This document shows, piece after piece, positions 10,101-20,065 of a DNA stretch of 21,390 nt. Source of the stretch: Russula earlei (Eukaryota; Basidiomycota; Agaricomycetes; Russulales; Russulaceae). Within the stretch, counting starts at the first letter, position 1. The number at the start of each line of letters is the position of its first letter. A model generated the notes under the pieces. It searched no databases. It had not been told where the DNA came from and worked only from the letters and a program-made list of their open reading frames with translations. The stretch covers positions 1 to 21,390 of the forward strand of contig JAGFNK010000805.1 in the NCBI GenBank assembly GCA_025769875.1. The letters run 5' to 3'. The position numbers and the translations under genes were made by a program.

Positions 10101-13100
10101 GGCATCTGGGTACGGCTCCACAGGCAGTCCGAGCATGACCTTCGTCGCCATCTCAATGGCGTCGATGCCCGTGACTTTAGACACGAAAGGGAAGGAGCGC
10201 GCCGCGCGAAGGTTGCATTCTATCACCTTGATCTCGTTATTCTTCGCGATGAACTGGATGTTGAACGGGCCCGTCACGTTTAGCGCGTTGCCGATCTTTG
10301 CCGTCGCTTCCTCGATCTGGCGCACCGTGTGCGGGTCGAGATCCTGCGGCGGGTGGATGAGCGTCGCGTCGCCTGAGTGAACACCCGCGTTTTCGACATG
10401 CTCCGAGATGTAGTGCATGATCATCTTGCCGTCCTTCGCGACCGCATCCATCTCTATCTCCTTTGCCTGCTCGATGTACTTGGTGATCACGACCGGGTGC
10501 TCGCGCGACACTTCCGCAGCCTGCTGCAAGTAGTTCGACAAGTCGCTCAAAGTAGAAACGACGTTCATTGCCGCGCCGGAGAGCACGTACGACGGGCGCA
10601 CGAGGACGGGGTAACCGACAGTTTGACAGAACGACTCAGCATCTTCCAGAGACGTGAGCTCCTTCCACTGAGGCTGGTCGACGGCAATTTCGTCCAGGAG
10701 ACGCGAGAACTTGTATCGATTCTCTGCTGTATCGATCATCTCCGGTGACGTCCCGTAGATCTTGACGTTCTGCCGGTGCAGCGGCAGTGCAATATTGTTC
10801 GGCGTCTGTCCGCCCATCGAGAGTATGACACCACGCGAGTTCTCAGTCTCGTAAATGTCGAGGATAGTCTCCAGCGCGATGTTCTCGAAGTACAGCCGAT
10901 CCGCCTCATCGTAGTCGGTGCTGACAGTCTCTGGGTTGTAGTTAACCATCACCGTGGGCAAACCCTGATCACGCAACGTGCGAATCGCGCGCACTGCACA
11001 CCAGTCGAACTCGACAGAGGATCCAATTCGGTACACGCCAGAGCCCAGGACCATCACGCCACGGTCCTGGAAGTCGACATCATGTTCAACGGCGTTGTAA
11101 GTGGTATAAAGGTAGTTGGTGAATGCGGGGAATTCGGCTGCAACCGTATCGATTTGTTTGATGAAGGGGAGGATGCTGTGTTCTTGGCGCAAACGGCGCA
11201 CCGCGAGTTCGTTGGTACCGAAATAGCCAGCCAGCTGGCGGTCTGAGAAACCGACTTGCTTTGCCTGACGAAGTAACTCGGGACTTATGCTCAAGATATT
11301 CATCGCCCTTCAGTAATGAATCAGTATACCACTATACCGCCACCAGAGATCAACGTCAAAGAGCGTACAAAAGCTGTTGCTCCATGCTAAAGATGTTTTC
11401 CAGCTTGGTCAGAAACCACTTGTCGATATTTGTCATCTGCCAGATCTTGTCAACCGAATAGCCGCGATGGAATGCGGTGGAGATTGCGAAGATCCGCTTG
11501 TCAGTTGGGTTCTCAAGTTCCTCGTCGACGTCCTCAACAAAGTCATTCTACGAACCCTGGAGAGTCAGCAAGCCGCGGGAATCGAACAACGCACCCAATA
11601 ACGGCGCACCTTTGCGAATCCGGCAAACTGGTCATCGATTGACCGAATGGCCTTCTGAATCGTTTCTTCGAACGTACGACCAATACTCATGACCTCCCCA
11701 ACGCTCTTCATGCTGCTGCTGAGCAGTCGCGACACGCGACTGAACTTCTTGAGGTCCCAGCGTGGAATTTTGACGACGACGTAGTCCAGACTCGGCTCGA
11801 AGCACGCCGACGTCACCTTCGTGACGGAGTTCTTGATCTCGTTTAGCGGAATGCCGAGGCCAAGCTTTGCGGCGATGAAGGCGAGGGGATACCCAGTCGC
11901 TTTCGATGCAAGCGCAGAAGACCTGGACAGCCGCGCATTGACCTGCGACGATGGAGGCACTCATATCCATTAGCATAGGCAGAAAAAGATTGAAGGTTGG
12001 AGTTGGGCTACCTCGATGATGCAATACTCGCACGAGGTGGGATTGAGCGCATATTGGATGTTGCATTCGCCTACGACTCCAAGATGACGGATGACGTTGA
12101 TTGCCGTTGTCCGCAGCATGTTGTAGTCAACATCAGAGAGGGTCTGCGACGGCGCGACGACGATCGAATCGCCTGTATGAATTCCCAGAGGGTCAAAGTT
12201 CTGTCACGAAAACGCATCGTCAGTCGCACTTCCCACCATGGAGCAGGTTAACATGGGAACAGACCTCCATGTTGCAGACCGTAATGCAATTGTCCCTGCA
12301 ATCTCTGACGACCTCGTACTCGATCTCCTTCCACCCCTTCATGCTTTTCTCCACGAGCACCTGCGGGCTCGTCGCAAAAGCCTTGCTGCACAGCGCCTTG
12401 AGCTGTGCCTCGTTCTGCGCAAAGCCAGAGCCGAGACCACCAAGTGCGTAGGCCGCCCTCACGATCACCGGGTAGCCGATCTCCGACGCGGCAAGGATGG
12501 CTTCGTCCGTCGTCGTCGCCGTCGCGCTCTGTGCGCACTTTTCGCCTATCTGCTCCATCGCGGTGGCGAAGAGTTGCCTGTCCTCCGTCGCGATGATGGT
12601 CTCGATCGGCGTGCCAAGAACCTTCACGCCCAGCGCGGCAAATTCGTCCTTAAGTTTGATGCCGACATTGAGCGCCGTCTGCCCACCAAACGTGACGTAG
12701 ATCCCGTCCGGCTTCTCATACTGGATGATCTTGCGAACAAATTCGGGAGTCACTGGCAGGAAAGTAGACCTTGTCTGCGAGTCCTTTAGAAGTCGCGATC
12801 GTTGCTATGTTCGGATTGACGAGGATGGTATAAATGCCCTCCTCTTTGAGCGCTTTGATCGCCTGTGAACCAGAATAGTCAAATTCGCCGGCTTGACCGA
12901 TCGAGAGGCCGCCTGAGCCGAGGATAAGGACTTTTGCAACATTGGCGCGAGGTGTGCGCGCATCATTGTCGGCTTTTTTACCTCCAGGGAGGGATATAGG
13001 CACGAAAGAACCCATAGAAACGCAGTCGACAATGTTTTGGATGAATACAGTCGAAGAGAAACTCAGTATCACGCGGGCCAGGGGTCGATTCGGGGTGGAA

Positions 13101-14323
13101 CTGCACAGAGAAGAAAGGTTTGTCTTTACAGTAGATGCCCTCGTTGCTCCCGTCATTCGCGTTTTTGAACAACTCATTCCACCCGAGTGGTAGAGTCGCG
13201 GTATCGACTTGGAAACCGTGATTTTGCGAGGTGATGTAGCACCGGCCGCTAAGGGAGTCGGTACACGGGATGTTCTGCCCGCGGTTGCCATACTTCATTT
13301 TGCTCGTGCGCGCGCCGGCGGCAAGTGCGAGCAGCTGGTGACCCAGGCAGATACCAAAGATCGGGCGATGTCCTATTTCCATGGCACGAGCGACGTGGTC
13401 GATCGTCGTCTGTATCATGGTCGGGTCGCCAGGCCCATTAGATAAGAAGAGACCGTCGTATGGCTCTTCAAAGGGCGAAGTAAAGTCGTAGTCCCAAGGT
13501 ACGACTTTGAGCTCGACGCCACGCGACGTGAAGCAGCGAATCTGGTTGTACTTCATGCCCACGTCGACCGCAAGCACGCGCAGTGTCCGTCCTGAAGGGT
13601 GCTGGCGAGCATTGCATGTCGGGAAGTATACGCGCGGCGCCTTGATGGACACCGCGGCGACGAGGTTATCCGTGTTGGGGTCATGATAGGAAATGTCCAT
13701 GTAGTCTTCGCGCCAGGGGGTCGTCGGACCGCCTAAACTGGGGGACGGCGGCGGGCGAAACGTGGGTGACTCCGGGTATTGGCCATATGTGCGTCCAGTT
13801 GGAGTCTCTGGCTTGCGGGCAAGAATCCGGCCAAGCATGACACCCTTGGCACGAATCCGCTTCGTGAGCGCGCGTGTGTCGATGCCAAAGAGCGCAGGGA
13901 CATCGTTCTCCTTAAGCCACTTGCCGAGCGACGAATGCGCAAGGTAGTGGGAGAAGTTTTCGGAGTAATAGCCAATGACGAGACCAGCGACGTGGATGCA
14001 CGACGACTCAAAGTGTTTCGGCAGAACATCAAGGAGGTCATGGGGACGACTGGGCACGCCGTAATTGCCCACGAGGGGGTACGTAAGGATGAGAATTTGT
14101 CCCTGGTATGAGGGATCTGTGAGGGACTCTACGTAGCCGACCATGCCTGTTGAATGGTTCACTACGGAGGATAGCAGAAGCGGAGGGGGGTGGGCGCATT
14201 GCGCGCACCTGTCTGGAATACACATTCGCCTGCGACGCTTTTCCCTTGTGCGCCGAAGCTGATGCCACAAAACGCGGTACCATCAGTGAGCTCCAAGACA
14301 GCATTTGGGGCACTATTGGACAT
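7165..14323 (-). CDS. URA2: CAD/Ura2-type fusion: glutamine amidotransferase, carbamoyl-phosphate synthase, DHOase-like, aspartate transcarbamylase
   Basis: Nine exons on the minus strand: 14323-14209, 14146-12265, 12200-12012, 11942-11610, 11547-11369, 11307-9777, 9714-7425, 7359-7289 and 7200-7165. With one extra base ignored near 13049 and one near 12759, the total is exactly 2207 codons plus stop, the expected size for fungal Ura2. Order: GATase (about 1-400; nucleophile in [13 protein letters not shown]), two CPSase halves (about 410-1450; [53 protein letters not shown]), DHOase-like part (about 1460-1830) lacking the HxH metal site after FPGLVNI, and ATCase (about 1910-2207; [35 protein letters not shown]). 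It makes carbamoyl aspartate, the first two steps of pyrimidine synthesis, in the cytoplasm; UTP feedback on the CPSase is known for the family. ATGs at 14362 and 14404 are alternative starts; 14323 is preferred because a C/T-rich leader precedes it. Confidence 0.96.
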
Positions 14324-14478
14324 GAAGGTGGGAAGTAGCGATGGGAGGAGCCGGAATGCCATTTGGAGTATAACTCTGAGAGCGAAGGAGGGCAGGCCGG
14401 ACATTCAAAGTGAGTGTTGAAGAGCCAACTGGAGCAAGAGTAGACATGACAGCAGAAAAACTCCTGCAAGTTTCCGAG

Positions 14479-14530
14479 TCTTCCTCTTCACCCGTACTTT
14501 GGTCTACTCAAGGTCGGGTGAAGAGGAAGA
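14479..14530. promoter_or_regulatory. 16-base perfect inverted repeat upstream of CAD
   Basis: The arms at 14479-14494 (TCTTCCTCTTCACCCG) and 14515-14530 (its exact complement) are separated by 20 bases. The structure lies 156 bases upstream of the preferred CAD start, in the promoter or 5' leader. It could form a hairpin in RNA or be a symmetrical protein-binding site. The role is not known. Confidence 0.7.
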
Positions 14531-14584
14531 AGAAACAGGCTTTCTTGAATCTTTTTTTTTTTCTTTCTTTTCTCTTGTTTACCT

Positions 14585-15052
14585 CTATTTAGTGAATCTC
14601 GATCGGCCCATTTGCAGAGAGAGAGAGATGACATCATAAAAGGCGTAGCTACTTGACCTCCTCCCCCAACCAGGTCACCTTATGACGAATGCATTTGTCT
14701 TCCAGGAACGACTGTATGACAAGGGGCACTTACCCGCCGCAACAAAGACAGACACATATACACTCCACGATTGCGCTGAAACATCCAAATATCGCTGCGT
14801 GCTTTTCAGAAACGTTTCAGGCGTAGTCCAGCGAAGATGCCTACCTGCGACGATACATTCTAGACAGTCTGCAACGACGCATATTATACCCATGACGCAG
14901 TCGCCTATACAGCCAACAATGCCCGCGATACAGGAGACGATGATCCCCATCCCCGCGTTGAGTGTTACGTTGAGAACGACGAGTGGGGTGTATTCATACG
15001 GGACCATCCTATCATTTATATTTCCGCTCCACTGAGGGCTTTTACGGCGCAT
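14585..15052 (-). CDS. Small Cys/Ile/Gly-rich hydrophobic protein, unknown function
   Basis: The first exon, 15052-14845, starts MRRKSPQWSGNIND, continues YEYTPLVVLN, and then has a hydrophobic stretch of repeated Gly-Cys-Ile/Val units (SCIAGIVGCIGDC, MGIICVVADCLEC). That pattern looks like the small Ile/Cys-rich membrane-like proteins I recall from agaricomycetes, but I cannot name a function. A 69-base intron (14844-14776) with GTAGGC...TTTCAG is likely, and a GTAAGT donor at about 14736 suggests a second. The 3' end is uncertain: one reading ends at 14585 and the unspliced frame ends at 14675. The gene lies upstream of CAD on the same strand. The first exon is fairly convincing and the rest is a guess. 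Confidence 0.4.
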
Positions 15053-15896
15053 CTCCGTGAAGGGTGCGTTGTTGGGGCGCCAACTTGAGACGGTGAGACC
15101 CACACGGCAACTCGGCGTAGTGCGCCGCACTACGGAAGGGCAGACGTCCGTATGAAGAAGCCGCCTTACGAGAAGATGCCGATGGAGCTATCGCGCAAGC
15201 CACGGCCGTCACAGGGCCCGTATCCACATCCCTCAAGCAAGTTGCAGTTGCAAATGTAACGCGCGAAACCTCATATGGGTGTTCCTCTCACGTGCATCTA
15301 TACTCCAAAATGCGGACTTGCACTCTTTTTTTTTACAATGCGGTACGCTTATGACCCCAACTTTTGTCCTCGGCGCCGGGTGCGCAGGTTACCCACCGCA
15401 TGGGCCAATGTAGTCAAGCCCGTTTCAAGTCCACTGTCTCTTTCATGCGGATGCGGTGTCCACAACCTTCCCCAGTCCGCGTTCTAAAATCGCACAAATT
15501 TCAAGGGACGCAACGGCCATGCGTAGCCGCAGGATGAGAGATTTCTGTTACAGTAACAGTCAAGACACTGATCCAGCTTGGCCGGAAAGCATTGTAATAT
15601 GGGTTTTAAGTTGGGCAAGGCTGGAGCATGACAAGGGGCCCCTACATGAGGCCGATCTGTACCTCCTTGTCTTACCACATGAGACTCAAAAAAAAAAAAG
15701 TATGTGTGACGACACATTGTGATATCATTTACGCCCTAGTTGGAACGTGATCGCTCCTCTATTTTCCATGGTTCCTTGTTTGGTTTCAAAGTACGAAGAC
15801 GCAATCAATTTTTAGCTTATTGACCTGCACATTATTTGTCGTTTTCACGTGACCTTGCACTTGCCATTTTTGGATGTCATTTTGAGTGTGAAATTA
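15053..15896. other. Intergenic DNA, no gene seen
   Basis: 844 bases with only short accidental open frames. It contains an A12 run at about 15689 and becomes A/T-rich from about 15720 toward the tandem repeats. The part near 15053-15250 is probably the promoter of the small minus-strand gene. I see nothing else I can support. Confidence 0.5.
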
Positions 15897-16500
15897 AAAC
15901 TGCTATATCTCAACAGTTTCTCAACAGATTGCCTTGAAACTTTGACAGTAGAACCTTATATACTGTATCTAGGTGCAGCTAAAATATGGGAGCCTAATAT
16001 TTAGTTCTTGAAATGTCGATTTTCGGGTGCTGACATGAGTGCAAAACTTTGAACTGCCATATCTCAACTGTTTCTGAATTGATTGACTTGGAACTTCGAC
16101 AGTGGGATCTCATGTACTGTATCTAGGTGCAGCCCAAGAGTTGGGGTCTAATTCTTTGTTCTTGCAGTTTCAATTTTTGGGTGCAATCTGAGTGTGAAAT
16201 TTCGAACTGCCATATCTCAACCATTTCTCAATGGATTGCCTTGAAACTTGGACAGTGGGATCTCATGTAATGTGTCTAGGTGCAGCCAAAGAGTTGGTGT
16301 CTAATTATCAGCTTTTGAAGTTTCGATTTTTGGGTGCTCATCTGTGTGTGATTTTTCGAACTGTCATATCTCAACCATTTCTCAATGGATTGCCTTGAAA
16401 CTTGGACAGTAGAACCTCATGTACTGTATCCAGAGGCAGCCAAATAATTGGTTTCACTTGTTGAATTTTCACGTTTTGGGGTGCTGACCCCAAGCATGAT
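15897..16500 (+). repeat. Four tandem copies of a diverged 153-154 base repeat
   Basis: The marker ATATCTCAAC recurs at 15905, 16059, 16212 and 16366, giving spacings of 154, 153 and 154. Each unit then carries TTTCTCAA-like, TTGCCTTGAAACTT-like, GACAGT and TGTATCTAGGTGCAGC blocks followed by a TTTTGGGTGC block. Units 3 and 4 are closest to each other; unit 1 is the most diverged and the last unit degrades after about 16450. The base composition is A/T-rich, unlike the neighbouring genes. It may be a satellite, or the internal or subterminal repeat of a non-autonomous transposon. No coding potential is seen. Confidence 0.95.
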
Positions 16501-17357
16501 AAAATTACATTATCCCTACAGCTGAGCACATGATATGATACAACTATTTATGATGTAGCACACGAGAAGGGCATGTTCATGGGACTGGACAAGGACTGAT
16601 GGAAGAGCGATAAGACAAAATCAAAACAATGACGTGAGGTGTGCATTGAGGCAGTGATTGTGATCGCGTGTGAATGGGCAAATAGTGGGCTGTGAGCCCT
16701 TGCGTATGGTGGTGGTGAACAATGGCGAACAATGGAGGGATGGCTCGGTAGGCCGGAGTGATGCGGTGAGCAACAGTGTGATGCTCAGGTACCTTTTGGT
16801 GTTTGTTGTGCATGATGCGGCATTCACGTGTGCACTACCTTCGTTGCCTACCCAACCCGCAGAAAAATGCGCTCATTTATCATTAGAGGGATCAGGACAG
16901 CTCTGTCATATGTGGTGCGTCATACATACCTGATATCAGGACATTGTTGTTGACCCTTGGATATGAAAGCTTGCCCTTTTCACCTGGGCATTCAATTATA
17001 TTATATGACTCCGAAGGTGGAAATCATTATTCCCTTCTGGTCTGACCGCAGCCAGCTGTCTGTCACATTCTCTATTGAGGGATGATGGGACCACAAGCGG
17101 CAGCATACAAGTCTCAACCTGTCGGTGGCTGGATGTGTGTGAAGGAGCAGAGGGGTCTGGAGGAAGGATGGGATTCAGGGAGACATACCTTCATCATTCC
17201 TGTCTACCTTTCATTTTGTTCTCCCACACAGTGCATCATACTATCGTATGTGTGTGGTCTTGAGCAAGACATGGAACTTGCATGTCATGGGTTCCCTCCT
17301 CTGCAGCAAGTTCAGATGCGTGCTGACAGGCATGTGCAAGCAGGCATCTCACATAAA
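16501..17357. other. Intergenic DNA, no gene recognised
   Basis: 857 bases. Short open frames on both strands (for example 16670-16933 +) have no recognisable motifs and no matching codon pattern. Given the neighbours this is probably decayed transposon or pseudogene sequence. Confidence 0.45.
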
Positions 17358-17880
17358 GAATAAAGAGTAGATCTTTGCTGACAAGATCTCTGACGTGCAG
17401 TGATTGAGGACTTGCATCGGCTCCTCATGCCACCACTTGTCATGGCCCTGCGTCCACAGAACTTTGTTCCCCATGTGCCTAAGAACGAGGACATGCTCAA
17501 CATGTGGGCAGCCCTTCAGTGCCAAATCGACTGCTTTGGTTGTGATAGTCTTCCCACCGCGACACCCTTGTTCAGCCATCCACTCTGTCATGTTTTCTGG
17601 CTTCTCTGCAGGGGCGAATTGTGACCGTATCAATGACTGCCAGAGCCGCGTTGTCCTTACGGCACCAATGCGTGCACACACGAGGAGGGCAGCGACTGCT
17701 TGCCATGCCAGAGGAAGGTAGATAGAGATGGAATCACCTTTCTTGATGCTGAGAGATTTCAGTACATTGGCAACACTAGAAATGTCATGTGGCAATTCAG
17801 CATAGGGACCTCTCAACCTTTGTTGGGCTCATCGGCTTCGTAAATGATAGTGGTCTGGGATAGATGAGCCATCCGACATG
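17358..17880 (-). pseudogene. Acetyl-CoA synthetase fragment with internal inversion
   Basis: On the minus strand, short blocks match the N-terminal half of AMP-forming acetyl-CoA synthetase (acetate + ATP + CoA to acetyl-CoA). In order they are TIIYEADEPNKG (about 17860-17825, in a different frame from the rest), DISSVANVLKSLSIKKGDSI, IYLPLAWQAVAALLVCARIGA, then 83 bases that make no sense on this strand, then GGKTITTKAVDLALKGCPHVEHVLVL and DKWWHEE. The match stops before the ATP-binding TSGSTG loop and the catalytic C-terminal domain, so the product cannot be active. The meaningless 83 bases encode the missing family segment on the other strand. A frameshift near 17818 also breaks the N-terminal part. 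It is a relic, perhaps carried here by a transposon. Confidence 0.78.
17578..17660 (+). other. 83-base micro-inversion within the acetyl-CoA synthetase relic
   Basis: Read on the plus strand this segment encodes HSVMFSGFSAG and DRINDCQSRVVLT, the family segment expected between ARIGA and RGGKTI of the minus-strand fragment. Flipping 17578-17660 joins both sides in the same frame with no base gained or lost. The ends are flanked by GCC on the left and GGC on the right, a 3-base inverted match, so the breakpoints are uncertain by up to 3 bases. Confidence 0.8.
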
Positions 17881-18726
17881 GAGATACCCGGAAATGGCTC
17901 TGATCAATCATAATCTATGGTGGTATGGACCTTGTTGGGATGTTTGAATGCCTAATGGTCAACACAGTTGTATGACACATTCAGACCCACGGGGATGAGG
18001 TGACATGAGGGGTGGCATGGGGCGTATTACTTGCATCAGCAGCGTCTCAGGCACTGGCGGTGTGGAGGTGGTTTGTGCTCCTCCTGAGGTGGCGAGTGAC
18101 TGAGCTCAGGTCCGGGGCCTTCTTGGACAACGTGTGTTGCATGAGACTAAAACGATGGACAGGGTTGAGACCAAAATGGTGGCAGCGGATGAGCTGAGGT
18201 AACGGCTGTGAGCGAGACTGAAGCTGTGGAAGAAGCCAGACAAAGCTGACTTTGTAGGGGCTGGTTGAACTGAAGTAACGGCGGCTAGAGGAGATGAGGA
18301 GGAGACTGAGACTGTGGCAACTGGGATTGAGACAACTGGGGCAGATAAGGCCGGCAAGGCAGCACATGTGGCCAACAGAATGGCCAACAGAATTGAAACA
18401 ACTAGAGACAGGGGTAGTTTTGGTGATGTAGACAGCTGGCAATGCTGAAATGATGGCGGCAGGCAATATGAAGACTCGGCAGACGAAGCAGGTGCCAATG
18501 GACGAGAGGTGGCAGTGGGCAGAACTGGGGATGTGATGGTAATGACTTGGCAAGGAAAAGAATGGAGTGGCTGACAAAGCTAAGATGGCTGACAATAAGG
18601 ATACGGCAGGTGCGACAGATGCAGGGTTGATGGTGGATGGACAATGGACAAGGCTGAGTGAGACAGCACAATGGGAAAGGTCGGAGATAGAGATGTCCAT
18701 TTTGGTCACAGCGTCCCATCACTGCC
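17881..18726. other. Purine-rich degenerate DNA upstream of the transposase
   Basis: No supported gene. From about 18170 to 18690 the plus strand is rich in G and A, with degenerate repeats such as CTGAGGTAACGG/CTGAAGTAACGG (about 18194 and 18271), many GAGACTGA-like words and a 12-base exact tandem repeat (TGGCCAACAGAA, twice near 18369). The long minus-strand open frame at 18047-18709 is a Ser/Cys/Leu-rich by-product of this composition. It may be the 5' flank of the transposon. Confidence 0.45.
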
Positions 18727-19800
18727 ATGGCTCAAGGCAAAGCAATCTCAGAAGAAGTGCAATGGATCATCATTCATCTCAGTACAAACATTTGGCGGAG
18801 GATATCTCCATGTATACAGATGTAAGTGTGCGAAAAGTTGAAGGGATCCTCGCCAACTTCAAGCACACTGGTGGTGTCAAACTTCCCTGCCAAGCAAAAC
18901 CTCTACTCCATCGGTCACTTTGTGACTATGATGTCAAGGTATGTGGCACAAAAAATGTACTAGCACATTTTTTATTGAAATTGGCCCATACAGCACCTGT
19001 TGACAACTCTGAATAGCTCGCCAGATCTCTATCTTGATGAGTTGCATATGGAAATGTTAGAGACATGTGGGGTGTTGGTATCAGTGTCAATGATATGGAG
19101 GACACTTGTCATGGCTGGCTATAGCTTGAAGAAGGTACACACTTTTCCTTATGTACATTTCAAGCTTCTGATACATGATGGATAGCTCTCACGCACTGCA
19201 CTTGAGCATTGTGAAGAAAAGCGAGCTGCATTTGCTGCACGTATTGGAACCTATCATCCAAATCAGATTATCTTTGTGGATGAGAGTTCTGTTGATTGCT
19301 GAACAACATACCATGGACGAGCTTGGGCTATTCGTGACAGGAAAGCCACGCACAAGGCATTTTTCTGTCGAGGATGATGGTGAGTGACATGCCATCCATA
19401 ATGCCATGTAACTCATTATTTTCATGTGCCAGATATTCTGTCCTTCCTGCGTTATCTCTCAATGATGGTATTATACACTGTGACATCGTTGAAGGCTCTT
19501 TCGACACTGAGTTTTTCTGCACATTCATCAATCACCTCTTGGATCATATGCAGCCATTTCTGGCCCCCAATTCAGTCATTGTTATGGACAATTGTCAAAT
19601 TCACAAGGACCCTGCCATTATAGAGCTTGTTGAATCTCAGTAAATTCTATTCACATCTATTGACAAGTGTTGACACTCCTGTTTGTATTTAGGGGGCATG
19701 CGTGTCAAATTTCTGCTGCCCTATTCCCCTGATTATAACCCAATTGAGCTGGCATTTTCTGCAATGAAGTACCTGTTCTCACATGACATGGCATGGCAAG
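18727..19800 (+). pseudogene. Decayed DDE transposase, IS630/Tc1-mariner superfamily (DDE_3 type)
   Basis: The likely original start is at 18727 (MAQGKAISEEVQWIIIHLST). A one-base loss near 18793 follows, then the helix-turn-helix part (EDISMYTDVSVRKVEGIL, FKHTGGV). Introns are inferred at 18939-18993, 19135-19185, 19380-19432 and 19640-19692. Further blocks are PDLYLDELHMEMLE, VSMIWRTLVMAGYSLKK, FVDESS, YHGRAWAIRDRKA, YSVLPALSLNDGIIHCDIVEG, VIVMDNCQIHKDPA and LLPYSPDYNPIELAFSAMKY. All three catalytic positions remain (D of FVDES, D of VMDNC, E of NPIE). TGA stops lie at 19300-19302, 19375-19377 and across the next splice junction, and an extra G follows the last acceptor. The C-terminus after about 19800 is missing or replaced. 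The protein would cut and paste its own element; this copy cannot. I found no convincing terminal inverted repeats. Confidence 0.9.
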
Positions 19801-20065
19801 TACCGGACGGCGTCACTGCCCCAAGTTTCTTCCCTTCCCCTGTCTCCCCTCTCCACAGTCTCTGACCATCCTCCTCTATTTTCATATATTTTTCTTCATG
19901 TGGTTGGTCCTTTTTTTTTTCTCTCTTGGCTGCTTTCTGACCCATGAACATGCTTTAGGCCCCATTCCGTGGGTGTAGATACTTGCTTCCAAGTCTCTAT
20001 TTTGCTTATGCCTGACCGTTTGTCTTGCACCTTGACTTTCCAAACCATCACCACCTCCCCCTCCG
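19801..20065. other. Spacer between transposase relic and next gene fragment
   Basis: C/T-rich sequence with a T10 run near 19911 and a pyrimidine-rich stretch ending just before the ATG at 20066, which resembles a fungal 5' leader. The transposase similarity stops near 19800, so one element boundary may lie here. Confidence 0.4.

Noticed and set aside
10135..11246. Plus-strand open frames opposite the CAD carbamoyl-phosphate synthase
   Set aside because: Antisense shadows of strongly conserved coding sequence.
15897..16500. CRISPR-like array
   Set aside because: Units are 154 bases and similar along their whole length, not short repeats with unique spacers, and no cas genes are near; the genome is eukaryotic.
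17400..17721. Plus-strand open frames across the acetyl-CoA synthetase relic as separate genes
   Set aside because: They mostly mirror minus-strand coding. Only 17578-17660 has real plus-strand meaning, explained by the micro-inversion.
18047..18709. 220-codon minus-strand open frame rich in Ser, Cys and Leu
   Set aside because: It arises from the purine-rich degenerate repeats on the plus strand; no domain and no sensible start context.
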